A DNA stretch of 33,502 bases from Parvibaculum sp. (GTDB taxonomy: Bacteria > Pseudomonadota > Alphaproteobacteria > Parvibaculales > Parvibaculaceae): assembly GCA_014359855.1 (NCBI GenBank), contig JACIYQ010000215.1, positions 1-33,502 on the forward strand, in the 5' to 3' direction. Shown in pieces: positions 11,301 to 21,298 of this stretch. Each line of letters opens with the position of its first letter. Within the stretch, counting starts at the first letter, position 1. The notes under the pieces were generated by a model. That model did not search any database. It was not told the origin of the DNA and saw only the letters and a list, made by a program, of their open reading frames with translations. The position numbers and the translations under genes were made by a program.

Positions 11301-11498
11301 CGCGCCGCCTTCGCCTCGTCCCCCGCCGCCACCTTCGCGGTCAGGGGTGCGCCGCTTGTGCGCGATGCATTGGCGGTGGAAGGCGGATTTGAGGCGCGCA
11401 TCGATCGGGCGGCAACGCTCTCGTTCGGATACTCCGGGGAATACTCATCCGATACGCGCGATCACGCGCTCATGGCGGAGCTGCGCGTCGAGTTTTAG
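5400..11498 (+). CDS. Large autotransporter (type V secretion) with ESPR-like signal, beta-strand/PEP-type repeats and C-terminal beta-barrel
   Basis: [25 protein letters not shown]-like start, multiple [20 protein letters not shown]-type repeats, barrel [14 protein letters not shown]...[10 protein letters not shown] ending in Phe. Confidence 0.93.
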   Translation: MNRFYRHIWSKTLGQAIVVPECAGGGAGRKAGRRRGGSLVALALILATAPGSGAIADTAWTNAGGDGDWHNAANWSNGVPSNTGNRAYITGPGTATISQAASGENWTRVGYGGGNSGAISVGDGGSLTAGCCFYLGANGGTGTMTVSGTGTVTTPDIFMVGDYGSTGHLTIENGGTVNSGSNTFVGRWDGSTGFATVTGQDSVWNTSWNLTLAGESPSSATAYGELTISDGGLVRVNSGNSALRIGYAADSTGLLNIGAAEGNLAAAAGMLQASSAVFGAGNSSIVFNHTDPGYIFSTPISGNGEVRQLAGTTSLTGSNSWSGSTVVEGGVLRAGGASGLSGNATYEVNGGTLDLNDFNLSMSALSGTGGEVDLGSASLAAGSGNTDTSFAGVIKGTGGFEKTGTGTLTLTGANSWTGGTTISGGMLAGNTTSLVGDILNNATLAFDQSVDGSFSGAVSGTGSLVKLGNGVLTLTGTNSYGGGTTVSAGTLRAGNATAFVAGTAYTVNGGTLDFNDFSRTIAALSGTGGTVDLGSATLTVDQSVNTVFAGAIGGSGGLVKSGAGTLSLTGASVWTGNTSVDAGTLGITDGGTVSNTFGYIGASAGGTGEVTVDGADSIWTNSGELIVGLSGTGTLGITGGGTVSNTTGYIGNYATGTGEVTVDGAGSTWTNSGDLNVGRFGTGTLGITGGGGVSNTFARIGTTAGGTGEVTVDGADSAWTNSSYLTVGYLGTGTLGIAGGGTVSNTSGIIGSDSGTGEVTVSGADSTWTNSNNLNVGSSGTGTLGIAGGGTVSNTIGTVGHTAGSTGGVTVDGAGSTWTNSNNLVVGNSGTGTLGIAGGGMVSNTIGLIGRNSGGTGDVTVDGADSTWTNSDQLIVGNSGTGTLGITGGGRVSNTSEGYIGASAGGTGEVTVSGAGSTWTNSDELYVGAYGTGTLGITGGGTVSNTWQSYIGAWAGSTGDVTVDGADSTWTNSGFLNVGHSGTGTLGITDGGTVSNATSYIGYFTGGTGEVTVSGADSTWTNSSNLTVGNSGTGTLGITDGGTVKVGGGAGTVRIADQAGSTGTLNIGAASGDAAVAAGTLDAASVAFGAGTGTLVFNHMDSDYLFAAGISGNGEVRQLAGTTILTGANSWSGGTTVSGGTLKGSTASLVGDIAITGGTVEFDQASAGAFTGEITGTGRLVKSGEGETVFSGSGIEADYFYVRGMGTVLDGVAVDIANRLDISNQLESGGTTDAGLTIRGGANVTSGQGSIGDIGNFEAAVTVSGAGSTWTIGEAIVPTSFSVSGEGAASLLVEDGGKVDVIGTADVFSRNDGPASSVTVTGGNSAFDVSGLLAIGSGGTGELTVSNGGSVHSGSAEVGVLSPRTGIVTITGTGSEWLVDGSSLVLGGNNGNAPGTGHLTLADDGLLRVGGGTGTLHAALGDGSTARINIGAAEGEDAAAAGTLDLGTIAFDTDGGGDGRLLFNHTATDYLFGALLEGAGTVSHLAGVTTFTGLSTAFTGTTFVDAGALIVNGLLGGTLDVGAGLLGGSGTVGTTALGAGAIFAPGNSIGTLNVSGDLLFGSLSIYEVELDDGGNTPGVNNDFIDVVGALTIDSGASVSVRPENGTDDGSTYTPGLVYTILSAANGITGAFDAVTASFAFLTPSLDYDANNVYLTLDIVADFQDVAQTPNQQGVANTVQTFGPGNTLYDGLLGLTEDQARSAFNSLSGEAHASASTSPLPGMQQIRQQILDRLARIFGGGFGGFGSAAAKQAPAAGDAPAPGHAVWGQLFGSWGKTDGNAVSAAIDRDSYGFIGGADREIAPGVHAGVALGYSRSTWDVSARSSSGDSDNFHIAGYAGTALGAVDLKGVVSYAYGRADTDRTVIVGVLTNELSASYATHTFQAGIEAGYDLDMGPVVLTPFAGLAGVHVETEDFTETGGPAALTFASTGNTTGVTTLGLRARHQAGSVGLTGAAAWRHAFGDVEPTSRAAFASSPAATFAVRGAPLVRDALAVEGGFEARIDRAATLSFGYSGEYSSDTRDHALMAELRVEF
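7146..8498 (+). repeat. Nine in-frame ~150-bp tandem repeats (plus partial tenth) within the autotransporter passenger
   Basis: Consensus [50 protein letters not shown] counted nine times by eye. Confidence 0.93.
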
Positions 11499-11568
11499 GC
11501 CGTAAACTCATGAACGGGGTTCGCAAATCGGTTGTGTCGCGATTTGAATTTCCTGAAGGGGGATCTGG

Positions 11569-11680
11569 ATGGCACGTTACGATCTGAGCGATTTCGAGTG
11601 GTCTGTGATCGAGCCGGTGCTTCCCCCCGGAAGTCCCGGGGTGTTCCTCGGGTGGATGACAGGCTGAACTTGCCCCCAAC
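11569..11680 (+). pseudogene. IS5-family-type transposase N-terminal remnant, frameshifted
   Basis: ATGGCACGTTACGATCTGAGCGATTTCGAGTGGTCTGTGATCGAGCCGGTGCTTCC = MARYDLSDFEWSVIEPVLP, then RGVPRVDDRLN in another frame. Confidence 0.7.
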
Positions 11681-12224
11681 CCTGGACCGGCCGGTCCTTC
11701 TCAGGCTTTTCAAGCGCACTCCTCCCATACCTTCATCAAGGGAGCGGATGCCGGATCGTGACCCTTCACACACCGCGCAACCGGAAGCTTGAGCTTCTCG
11801 ACGAGGTGATATCTCTGAAGGTTCACTCGTCGTTCTCCCAAGCTTCGCAATACCGGCTTGGCTGGAATAACGGGAGCGAGAGCGTTTCCAGTCGGTGCGG
11901 TGCGTCGGTGCGCGCATTGGCCGGATAGCTGCAGGTGCTGCAGACACCCGTCCGAGATTCTCTGGAAACCTTACGGGGGCTTGAAAATCGCGGTCGGTGG
12001 GCGATCCCCTGTTGGGGGGGGGCGGCCCACTTCCCTCTCCCCTGTTCCCCAGCCAGCCATCGCCCGGAATAGTTGCGTCTCCCCGCCTTTACCGCGCCGC
12101 TCAGGCTGCTACACTCCTCCCAACTGAAAAATATGGGGAATCCGGTCGAAGCGCGGCCCGCCTCTGGCGGTTGGCATGTGCTTCCCGGGTCTGAGAGATA
12201 GTGCACCATAAGGGTGACGACGGC

Positions 12225-13571
12225 ATGGCGGGCCCTGGCGGGGCCCCTGCCGCTCAAGAGGGCCTGCCGCAGGCTCCATCCGCCGCGAAGAATTCGGCCC
12301 TACCGCAGGGAGGGGCTGAAGACGCGCAACCGCGCGGTGCCCGGGATACCGGGGACGGGATCGTACCGCCCCGCAAGTCGCGCAGGCGCGGCCGCCGGGG
12401 CAGGGGGCGCCGCAAGGAAGAAGCCCGCAAGGAAGCAGCCGCGGCCAACCCCGAGCCGAAGCCTTTCCGGAAATCCCCTCAAAAACCGTCGGGCCAAAAG
12501 CCGTCGAGCCGAAATCTGTCCAAAAGGCCGGGTGCCGCCGACAAGCTCTATGCCGCGCTCGATCTCGGCACCAACAATTGCCGTCTTCTGATTGCCCGCC
12601 CGTCGCCGGAAGGCTTCAAGGTCGTCGACGCCTATTCCCGCATCGTCCGTCTGGGAGAGGGGCTCGCCAGCACAGGCGCGCTAGGCGAGGCGGCCATGAA
12701 GCGGGCAATCGACGCGCTGCGCATCTGCGCGGAGAAGATGGAGCGCCGTGGCGTTATCCGCTCGCGCACCATCGCGACAGCGGCCTGCCGCACGGCGGAT
12801 AATGGCGCGGATTTCATAGAGCGCGTGAAAAGGGAGACGGGCCTCTCGCTTGAAGTCGTCTCGACCGAGGACGAAGCGCGCCTCGCCGTTGCGGGCTGCG
12901 CACCGCTTCTCGACAAGGCGTGCAGCTCCGCGCTCGTCTTCGATATCGGCGGCGGTTCCACGGAGCTCATCTGGGTGCGCATGGACGGAGAAAATGGCGC
13001 CCGCCCCGTCATCGCGGACTGGACGTCGCTGCCCTGCGGTGTCGTAACGCTCGCCGAACGCCATGGTGGCGTCGAGGTGCCGGAAGATACATATGCGCGC
13101 ATGGTGGGCGAGGTGAGCGGCCAGCTCAGCCCCTTCCTGGACCGGGTGAAGGACGGCACCGGAGGCGACGCATCGAATTTCCACCTGCTAGGCACCTCCG
13201 GCACGGTCACCACCATCGCGGGCGTCCATCTGGGCCTCAGCCGCTATGATCGCACGCGAGTGGATGGCGTCTGGATTTCGCCGGATGACGTTCAGTGTGT
13301 CACCAGGGCTCTTCTCGCGATGGATTATGGCAGCCGCGCGGCGCACCCTTGCGTCGGGCAGGAGCGGGCGGACCTCGTGCTTGCCGGCTGCGCCATTTTC
13401 GAGGCGATTGCCCTCGCCTGGCCGGCCGACCGGTTGCGCGTTGCCGATCGCGGCCTGCGCGAAGGTATCCTTCTTTCCCTCATGGAGGCCGATGCCTCCC
13501 GGCGCAGGTGCCGCCGCCGGAAACGGCGCCGTAGATCGAGCCCGGACGCCGGCGGCAATGGAACGATGTGA
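12225..13571 (+). CDS. Ppx/GppA family exopolyphosphatase / pppGpp phosphohydrolase
   Basis: [63 protein letters not shown]; basic low-complexity N-terminus; GTG start at 12201 also possible. Confidence 0.9.
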   Translation: MAGPGGAPAAQEGLPQAPSAAKNSALPQGGAEDAQPRGARDTGDGIVPPRKSRRRGRRGRGRRKEEARKEAAAANPEPKPFRKSPQKPSGQKPSSRNLSKRPGAADKLYAALDLGTNNCRLLIARPSPEGFKVVDAYSRIVRLGEGLASTGALGEAAMKRAIDALRICAEKMERRGVIRSRTIATAACRTADNGADFIERVKRETGLSLEVVSTEDEARLAVAGCAPLLDKACSSALVFDIGGGSTELIWVRMDGENGARPVIADWTSLPCGVVTLAERHGGVEVPEDTYARMVGEVSGQLSPFLDRVKDGTGGDASNFHLLGTSGTVTTIAGVHLGLSRYDRTRVDGVWISPDDVQCVTRALLAMDYGSRAAHPCVGQERADLVLAGCAIFEAIALAWPADRLRVADRGLREGILLSLMEADASRRRCRRRKRRRRSSPDAGGNGTM

Positions 13572-13573
13572 CG

Positions 13574-14329
13574 ATGGCAGATGACCGCAAGAGCAAGGGT
13601 AAGGGTGGCAAGAGCGCTGGTGACGGCGGCGCGCGCGCGCTGAAGGTGCGCGTGAAGACGGCGCGCAAACGCACCACATCGTCGACCCGCTGGCTGCAGC
13701 GCCAGTTGAACGATCCCTATGTCCACGCCGCCAAACGCGAGGGCTATCGCTCCCGCGCCGCCTTCAAGCTTGCCGAGATCGACGACAAATATCGCCTCCT
13801 GAAGCCGGGTGCGCGCGTGGTGGACCTCGGCTGCGCTCCCGGCGGCTGGTGCCAGGTAGCGGTCGCGCGGGCAAAGGCAGCAAGCGAGGACGGAAGCCGG
13901 GGCCGCGTCATCGGGCTCGACTACCTGGAAACCGAGTCGGTGCCGGGCGCGACCATCCTCCAGCTCAACTTTCTGGACGAGGGCGCGGACGACCGGGTGA
14001 AGGAACTGCTCGCGGGCGAAGCCGATCTCGTGCTCTCCGACATGGCCGCCCCCACCACCGGCCACAAGCAGACCGACCATATGCGCATCATGCATCTCTG
14101 CGAGATCGCGGCGCATTTTGCGGTTGAGGTGCTCGCCCCGGGCGGGGCCTTTCTGGCCAAGGTCTTGCGGGGCGGAACGGAGAACGAGCTTCTCACTCTC
14201 CTCAAGCAGCACTTCAAGACCGTCCGCCATGTGAAGCCGAAGGCAAGCCGGGCCGATTCGGCGGAGATGTACGTGCTCGCCCAAGGCTTTAAGGGACGTT
14301 CCGGAAGTGAAGCCGAAGACCTCGCGTGA
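13574..14329 (+). CDS. rlmE: 23S rRNA (uridine-2'-O-)-methyltransferase, FtsJ family
   Basis: [38 protein letters not shown] ... [20 protein letters not shown]. Confidence 0.92.
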   Translation: MADDRKSKGKGGKSAGDGGARALKVRVKTARKRTTSSTRWLQRQLNDPYVHAAKREGYRSRAAFKLAEIDDKYRLLKPGARVVDLGCAPGGWCQVAVARAKAASEDGSRGRVIGLDYLETESVPGATILQLNFLDEGADDRVKELLAGEADLVLSDMAAPTTGHKQTDHMRIMHLCEIAAHFAVEVLAPGGAFLAKVLRGGTENELLTLLKQHFKTVRHVKPKASRADSAEMYVLAQGFKGRSGSEAEDLA

Positions 14330-14405
14330 TTATTTCGCAACCGCGGCATACTGCCCTTTGCTTTCCCGCATATAGGTGTTAAAAGCCAGCGCCAACACAG
14401 CATAG

Positions 14406-15905
<1,500 letters not shown>

Positions 15906-15933
15906 CTGCCGGCCTGACACCGGGTGACGCAAG

Positions 15934-17226
15934 ATGACACCCGGCGCACGTCTGCAATCGGCCATCGACATCCTGAACGATATCTTCCTGAGCGGCCGCC
16001 CGGCGGATCGCATCGTGGAGAACTGGGCGCGTTCGAACCGCTATGCCGGCTCGAAGGACCGCGCCGCCATATCGAACCTCGTCTACACCGTGCTTCGCCG
16101 CCGGGCGGAACTTTCCGCCGCCACGGGCCGCGAGGAAGCGAGGCTCCTCGCCTTCGCGGCTCTTGCGCTCGTCGAGGGCGAGGGAGTGTCCGCGCTCGCC
16201 GATGGCTCCCGCCACGCCCCCGCGCCGCTGACTGAGGAGGAGAGGGCCGTTATTGACGTGGCTTCCCTGCCGGGTCCGGATGCCGCACCCTGGGTCAGGC
16301 TCAATTATCCCGAATGGCTTCACACCGAATTCGAAGAGGCGTTCGGCGTCGCGCTCGAACGTGAGTTGGCGGCTCTCATGGACCGCGCTCCGACCGACCT
16401 TCGCGTCAATACGCTGAAGGCGAACCGCGCGACGGCCCTTGCTGCGCTGGAAGAGGCGGGCCTCTCCGCCGAGCCCTGCCCATGGTCGCCCTGGGGTCTT
16501 CGTCTGACCTCGCGCGGCAATCTGCCGGGCCTGACCGCCTATCGCGACGGCGCAATCGAGATACAGGACGAAGGCTCGCAGCTTGCCTGCCTTCTGGCGG
16601 GTGTGAAACCCGGCGAACAGGTGGTCGATCTTTGCGCGGGCGGCGGCGGCAAATCGCTGGCGCTCGCCGCGATGATGGGCAATCGCGGCCAGATATATGC
16701 CTGCGACACGGATGGCCGGCGTCTTGCGCCACTCGAGCCCCGCGCCCAGCGCGCGGGCATCCGCAATCTCCAGACGCGCACACTCGGCCCCTTCAGGCCC
16801 GGCGAAGCCGATACCGATTTCGCCGGTCTCGAAGCCCGCATGGATTGCGTCCTTGTCGATGCACCTTGCAGCGGCACCGGCGCCTGGCGGCGCAGCCCCG
16901 ACGCCCGCTGGCGTCTCGACCCCGGCACGCTCGAAGGATACCGCGCGGCACAAGCAGAAGTGCTCGCGCGCGCCGCCGCGCTGGTCCGCCCCGGCGGCCG
17001 AATCGTCTATGTCACCTGTTCGCTTCTGCCATCCGAGAACGAGCGGCAGGTGGAAGCCTTCCTCGCTGCCCATCCGGATTTCAAGCCGGTTCCCTGGACC
17101 GCGGCGTGGCCGGAAGGCCTCGTGCCGCCGCCGGCAGTGGTGGGAGACTGGTTTCGCCTGAGCCCGGCCTCGACCGGCACGGACGGCTTTTTTGTCGCCA
17201 TTCTTCGGCGGGAGGCAGGGGAATGA
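15934..17226 (+). CDS. RsmB/NOP-family class I SAM-dependent RNA m5C methyltransferase
   Basis: VVDLCAGGGGKSLALAAMM, VLVDAPCSGTGAWRRSPDARW, VYVTCSLLPSENERQVEAFL. Confidence 0.92.
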   Translation: MTPGARLQSAIDILNDIFLSGRPADRIVENWARSNRYAGSKDRAAISNLVYTVLRRRAELSAATGREEARLLAFAALALVEGEGVSALADGSRHAPAPLTEEERAVIDVASLPGPDAAPWVRLNYPEWLHTEFEEAFGVALERELAALMDRAPTDLRVNTLKANRATALAALEEAGLSAEPCPWSPWGLRLTSRGNLPGLTAYRDGAIEIQDEGSQLACLLAGVKPGEQVVDLCAGGGGKSLALAAMMGNRGQIYACDTDGRRLAPLEPRAQRAGIRNLQTRTLGPFRPGEADTDFAGLEARMDCVLVDAPCSGTGAWRRSPDARWRLDPGTLEGYRAAQAEVLARAAALVRPGGRIVYVTCSLLPSENERQVEAFLAAHPDFKPVPWTAAWPEGLVPPPAVVGDWFRLSPASTGTDGFFVAILRREAGE

Positions 17227-17303
17227 TGCGCTGCGGCATCGGGCTTGACGGGTCGGGGGAAGGATGGTCTATCGGATACATTCCCTCCGACGGGCCAGGA
17301 TCC

Positions 17304-17804
17304 ATGGCGGCCTCATTTTCCCGAAAATTGTCGCGTTACGCGCTGCTCCCGGTCTGGCTCATCCTGTTCGCGGCTTTCGTTCTGCCGCAGGCGGCACACG
17401 CCGTCGATGCCCGCTCCGAGCGGGCCTCCCTGCGCCTGGCGGAGAAGGGCGTTGCGGCGGCAGCCGAAGGACGCCTCGAAGAGGCGCAGCGTCTGCTGGA
17501 AGAAGCGGTTGTCTCCAATCCCGCCAATGCGAATGCCTACGCCGAACTGGCAGCCGTGCAGAATGCGGCCGGCAATCCCAGGCTCGCCCGCAAATATTAT
17601 GTCATCGCCCTCGAGATCGATCCGGTTCTTCCCGCAGCGCTGGGCGGCCTCGCGCGCCTGAACGTCGACGCCGGAGATCGCGAAGCGGCGGAAACTCTCC
17701 TGCGGAAGCTCCGCGCGACATGCCCCGCCTGTGCCGAAACGCGCGACGTCGAGCGCGCACTCGCGGGCATCGAACTTCCACCGAAATCGCAACCCAATCC
17801 GTAG
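17304..17804 (+). CDS. TPR-repeat protein with signal peptide
   Basis: Hydrophobic leader [20 protein letters not shown] followed by TPR-like helices; an ATG at 17223/17226 is also possible. Confidence 0.7.
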   Translation: MAASFSRKLSRYALLPVWLILFAAFVLPQAAHAVDARSERASLRLAEKGVAAAAEGRLEEAQRLLEEAVVSNPANANAYAELAAVQNAAGNPRLARKYYVIALEIDPVLPAALGGLARLNVDAGDREAAETLLRKLRATCPACAETRDVERALAGIELPPKSQPNP

Positions 17805-17811
17805 ACGGAAC

Positions 17812-19362
17812 ATGACTGAAGACCGCATTCTCATCATCGACTTTGGCAGCCAGGTCACGCAGCTCATTGCAAGGCGCGTTCGCGAAAGCGGCGTCTATTG
17901 CGAGATCGTGCCTTTCAACAAGGTCGAGGAGATGTGGGAAGGCTTTGGCCCGAGAGGGATCATCCTTTCCGGCAGCCCCGCCAGCGTCAGCCGCGAAAAC
18001 AGCCCGCGTGCGCCCCAATTCGTCTTTGAGGCAGGACTGCCCGTTCTCGGCATCTGTTACGGGCAGCAGACCATGACGCTGCAGCTCGGCGGCAAGGTCG
18101 AGGGAAGCGACGAGCGCGAGTTCGGCCGCGCCTCGATTGAGCTGGTCGAGGACACGCCTCTGCTCGACGGAATCGTCAAGAAAGGCGAGAGCGAGCCCGT
18201 CTGGATGAGCCATGGCGACCGCGTCGTCGCCATCGCGCCGGGCTTCAAGGTCGTGGCGCAGAGCCGCGGCGCGCCTTTCGCCGTCATCGCCGACGAGGAA
18301 CGCCGTTTCTATGGCGTCCAGTTCCATCCCGAAGTCGTCCACACGCCGCGCGGCCGCGACATGCTGTGGAATTTCACGCATCGCATCTGCGGCTGTAAGG
18401 GCGACTGGACCATGGCCGCCTTCCGCGAAACCGAAATCGCCAAGGTGCGCGCACAGGTAGGGTCGGGCAGGGTGATCTGCGGCCTTTCCGGCGGCGTCGA
18501 TTCATCGGTCGTCGCCGTGCTGCTGCACGAAGCGATCGGCGACCGGCTTCAATGCGTCTTCGTCGACACCGGCATGATGCGCGCGGGCGAGGCCGAGCAG
18601 GTCGTCTCGCTCTTCCGCGATCACTACAACATCCCGCTCGTCGCGGTCGACGCGAGCGAGCTTTTCCTCGGCAAGCTCGACGGTGTCACGGACCCTGAAC
18701 AAAAGCGCAAGATCATCGGCGCGACCTTCATCGACGTCTTCGAAGCGGAAGCAAAGAAGATCGGCGGCGCGGATTTCCTCGCGCAGGGCACGCTTTACCC
18801 CGACGTGATCGAGAGCGTCTCCTTCGCGGGCGGACCTTCCGTCACCATCAAGAGCCATCACAATGTCGGCGGGCTGCCCGAGCGCATGAACATGAAGCTC
18901 GTTGAGCCGCTCCGCGAACTCTTCAAGGACGAGGTGCGCGAGCTTGGCCGCGAACTCGGTCTTCCCGAGCAATTCGTCGGCCGCCATCCTTTCCCCGGAC
19001 CGGGCCTCGCGATCCGCGTGCCGGGCGAAATCACGCGCGAGCGCCTCGAGATCCTGCGCAAGGCGGACACCATCTATCTGGAAGAAATCCGCGCGGCCGG
19101 TCTCTACGACCGGATATGGCAGGCTTTCGCCGTGCTGCTGCCCGTGCGCACGGTCGGCGTCATGGGCGATGAGCGCACCTACGATTATGTCTGCGCGCTC
19201 CGCGCCGTCACCTCGCTCGACGGCATGACGGCGGATTATTATCCGTTCTCTCACGAGTTCCTGGGCCAGGTCTCGACCCGCATCATCAACGAAGTGCGCG
19301 GCATCAACCGCGTCGTCTACGACGTGACCTCGAAGCCGCCGGGAACGATTGAGTGGGAGTGA
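17812..19362 (+). CDS. guaA: GMP synthase (glutamine-hydrolysing)
   Basis: [52 protein letters not shown], terminal KPPGTIEWE. Confidence 0.98.
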   Translation: MTEDRILIIDFGSQVTQLIARRVRESGVYCEIVPFNKVEEMWEGFGPRGIILSGSPASVSRENSPRAPQFVFEAGLPVLGICYGQQTMTLQLGGKVEGSDEREFGRASIELVEDTPLLDGIVKKGESEPVWMSHGDRVVAIAPGFKVVAQSRGAPFAVIADEERRFYGVQFHPEVVHTPRGRDMLWNFTHRICGCKGDWTMAAFRETEIAKVRAQVGSGRVICGLSGGVDSSVVAVLLHEAIGDRLQCVFVDTGMMRAGEAEQVVSLFRDHYNIPLVAVDASELFLGKLDGVTDPEQKRKIIGATFIDVFEAEAKKIGGADFLAQGTLYPDVIESVSFAGGPSVTIKSHHNVGGLPERMNMKLVEPLRELFKDEVRELGRELGLPEQFVGRHPFPGPGLAIRVPGEITRERLEILRKADTIYLEEIRAAGLYDRIWQAFAVLLPVRTVGVMGDERTYDYVCALRAVTSLDGMTADYYPFSHEFLGQVSTRIINEVRGINRVVYDVTSKPPGTIEWE

Positions 19363-19478
19363 ATTAGGGTGGTTTCAGACCATCCCGCTCCGTGCCGGAA
19401 ATCGCACGAACTCGTTGACTGACAAGGATTATTTTTCCCACCCCGTGTCGCTGCGTGTCACCCCAGCCGAGCCACTTT

Positions 19479-19536
19479 GTTGGTACCGATGTTGGTATGG
19501 CGCAGGATGGTCGAGAAACGGGCTTCCGGTACCAAC
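19479..19536. promoter_or_regulatory. Repeated GTTGGTA motifs between guaA and the integrase (candidate recombinase arm or regulatory sites)
   Basis: GTTGGTACC (19479-19487), GTTGGTATGG (19491-19500), inverted GGTACCAAC (19528-19536). Confidence 0.4.
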
Positions 19537-19583
19537 AGCGCCTGTTGATGGTATCCGTTTGCCCCCGGACCGGATGCGGATTT

Positions 19584-20933
19584 ATGGGCGATCTCACTGA
19601 TAAAGAACTGAAAAATCTCAAGCCGAAGGCCAAGCTCTACAAGGTGACGGACCGCGACGGGATGCACGCGGCCGTCACGCCGACCGGGGTCATCTCGTTC
19701 CGCTATCAGTACCGGGTGAACGGGCGGCAGGAGGTGTTGACCATCGGCCGGTATAGCGCCGAGGCGGCGCGCAATCTGACACGGGCGCCCGACGCGCTGG
19801 AATACGGAATGGAGGTGTCGCTTGCGGAGGCAAGGTCGCTGCTGGCGCGTGCCCGGCGTCAGGTCGAGCGGGGCGAGTCGCCGTCGAAAGCCAAGGTGGA
19901 GAAGCGCACCGCGTCAGCCGAGGCGTTGACGTTCGGCGGGTGGGCGGAAGCCTATTTCAAGCACAAAGCCGATCCCAAGTCGGGGGCCGAGAAACTGGCC
20001 GACAGCACCCTGGCGATGCGGCGGTCCGTCTATGATCGCGCCATCGCGGGAGAGTTGTCGAAGCTCAAGCTGGGGGAGGTGACGCCGCAACGCCTCAAAC
20101 ATCTGTGCGACGAGGTTAAGGAGAAGCGCGGGCCGGCCGTCGCCGTGCATGTCCGCGAGGTCGTGTTGCTGGTGTTCCGCCATGCCCAGGGAAGCGGGCT
20201 GGACGTGAGCAACCCGGCCGAGTCGATCCGCACCAGCGCCATCGCCACCTTCGAGCCGCGCGAGCGCGCCCTTTCGCCATCCGAGGTTCGCGCGGTCCTG
20301 GCGGCCTTGGATCATGTGTCGGCGGTGCCCACGCTGCGCTTAGCGGTGAAGTTTGTCCTGCTGACCGGCGTCCGCAAGTCGGAGTTCATCGACGCCACAT
20401 GGAAGGAAATCGACTTCGTCACCGCGCGCTGGACGATCCCCGCCGAGCGCATGAAGGCCGGCAAGGCGCATGTCGTCCCGCTGAGCGATCAGGCGCTCGA
20501 CATTCTGACGGTGTTCCGCACCATGTTCGGCGCCAGCCGATACCTGCACCCCGGCCGGTACGACAGCGACACGCCGATTAGCAACGCCACGCTCAACCGC
20601 GTGATCGACACGGTGGTAGAGCGTATCCGGGAGGCTGATCCTGACTTTCAGAGCTTCGGCGTTCACGACCTGCGCCGCACGTTCTCGACCGGCCTGAACC
20701 GCGCCAAGTTCGATGATCGCTGGATCGAGATGAGCCTGGCCCATGCGCCCCGGAACCGGATCGCGGCCGTCTACAACGTGAACCGCTACCTCGCTGAGCG
20801 GAAGATCATGCTTCAGTGCTGGGCCGATATGCTCGACGCTTGGGTGAAGGGCGAATCCGCAAAAGAGCTGATCGCAGACGCGAAGCGACGTGCCGCCGAG
20901 GTTCACGACGACGAATTGGACGACGATCTCTGA
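19584..20933 (+). CDS. Tyrosine recombinase / P4-type (DUF4102) integrase
   Basis: TDKELKNLKPKAKLYKVTDRDGMHAAVTPTG N-terminus; LLTGVRKSEF, HDLRRTFST, AVYN catalytic-region motifs. Confidence 0.93.
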   Translation: MGDLTDKELKNLKPKAKLYKVTDRDGMHAAVTPTGVISFRYQYRVNGRQEVLTIGRYSAEAARNLTRAPDALEYGMEVSLAEARSLLARARRQVERGESPSKAKVEKRTASAEALTFGGWAEAYFKHKADPKSGAEKLADSTLAMRRSVYDRAIAGELSKLKLGEVTPQRLKHLCDEVKEKRGPAVAVHVREVVLLVFRHAQGSGLDVSNPAESIRTSAIATFEPRERALSPSEVRAVLAALDHVSAVPTLRLAVKFVLLTGVRKSEFIDATWKEIDFVTARWTIPAERMKAGKAHVVPLSDQALDILTVFRTMFGASRYLHPGRYDSDTPISNATLNRVIDTVVERIREADPDFQSFGVHDLRRTFSTGLNRAKFDDRWIEMSLAHAPRNRIAAVYNVNRYLAERKIMLQCWADMLDAWVKGESAKELIADAKRRAAEVHDDELDDDL

Positions 20934-20934
20934 A

Positions 20935-21168
20935 CTACGTGGTGCGGCTCGCGTCCATTCTGTCAGTCGTCGTCATTGGTGACCGCCAGCCGACGGGATC
21001 GGCAATCCAGCGGTCGATGTCGGATTCCCGCCAGCCCGCGCCGTTGATGCTGATCTTGATCCGAGGCGGGAACGTGCCCTCGGCGATCTTGCGGTAGATG
21101 GTGGACCGGGACAGCCCGGTGCGGGCGAGAACGGTTTTCATGCGGACGATACGGTCTGCTACGAGCAT
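20935..21168 (-). CDS. AlpA-family DNA-binding protein
   Basis: VRMKTVLARTGLSRSTIYRKIAEGTFPPRIKISINGAGWRESDIDRWI. Confidence 0.9.
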   Translation of the reverse strand: MLVADRIVRMKTVLARTGLSRSTIYRKIAEGTFPPRIKISINGAGWRESDIDRWIADPVGWRSPMTTTDRMDASRTT

Positions 21169-21298
21169 GGCTGCGCTGCCTCCTGCCGGGTGTTTCTGAC
21201 GGCTTCCGGGACAAGACAGAGCGAGGATTTGCTGTTGTGCAAGAGTGATTTAGGCGTCGTAGCGCCGTGGCGTAGAGGCGGCGGTAAATAGGATGGTT

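Noticed and set aside
16482-17303. N-terminal extension of the TPR-protein ORF
   Set aside because: Overlaps the methyltransferase in another frame; signal peptide start at 17304 is more sensible.
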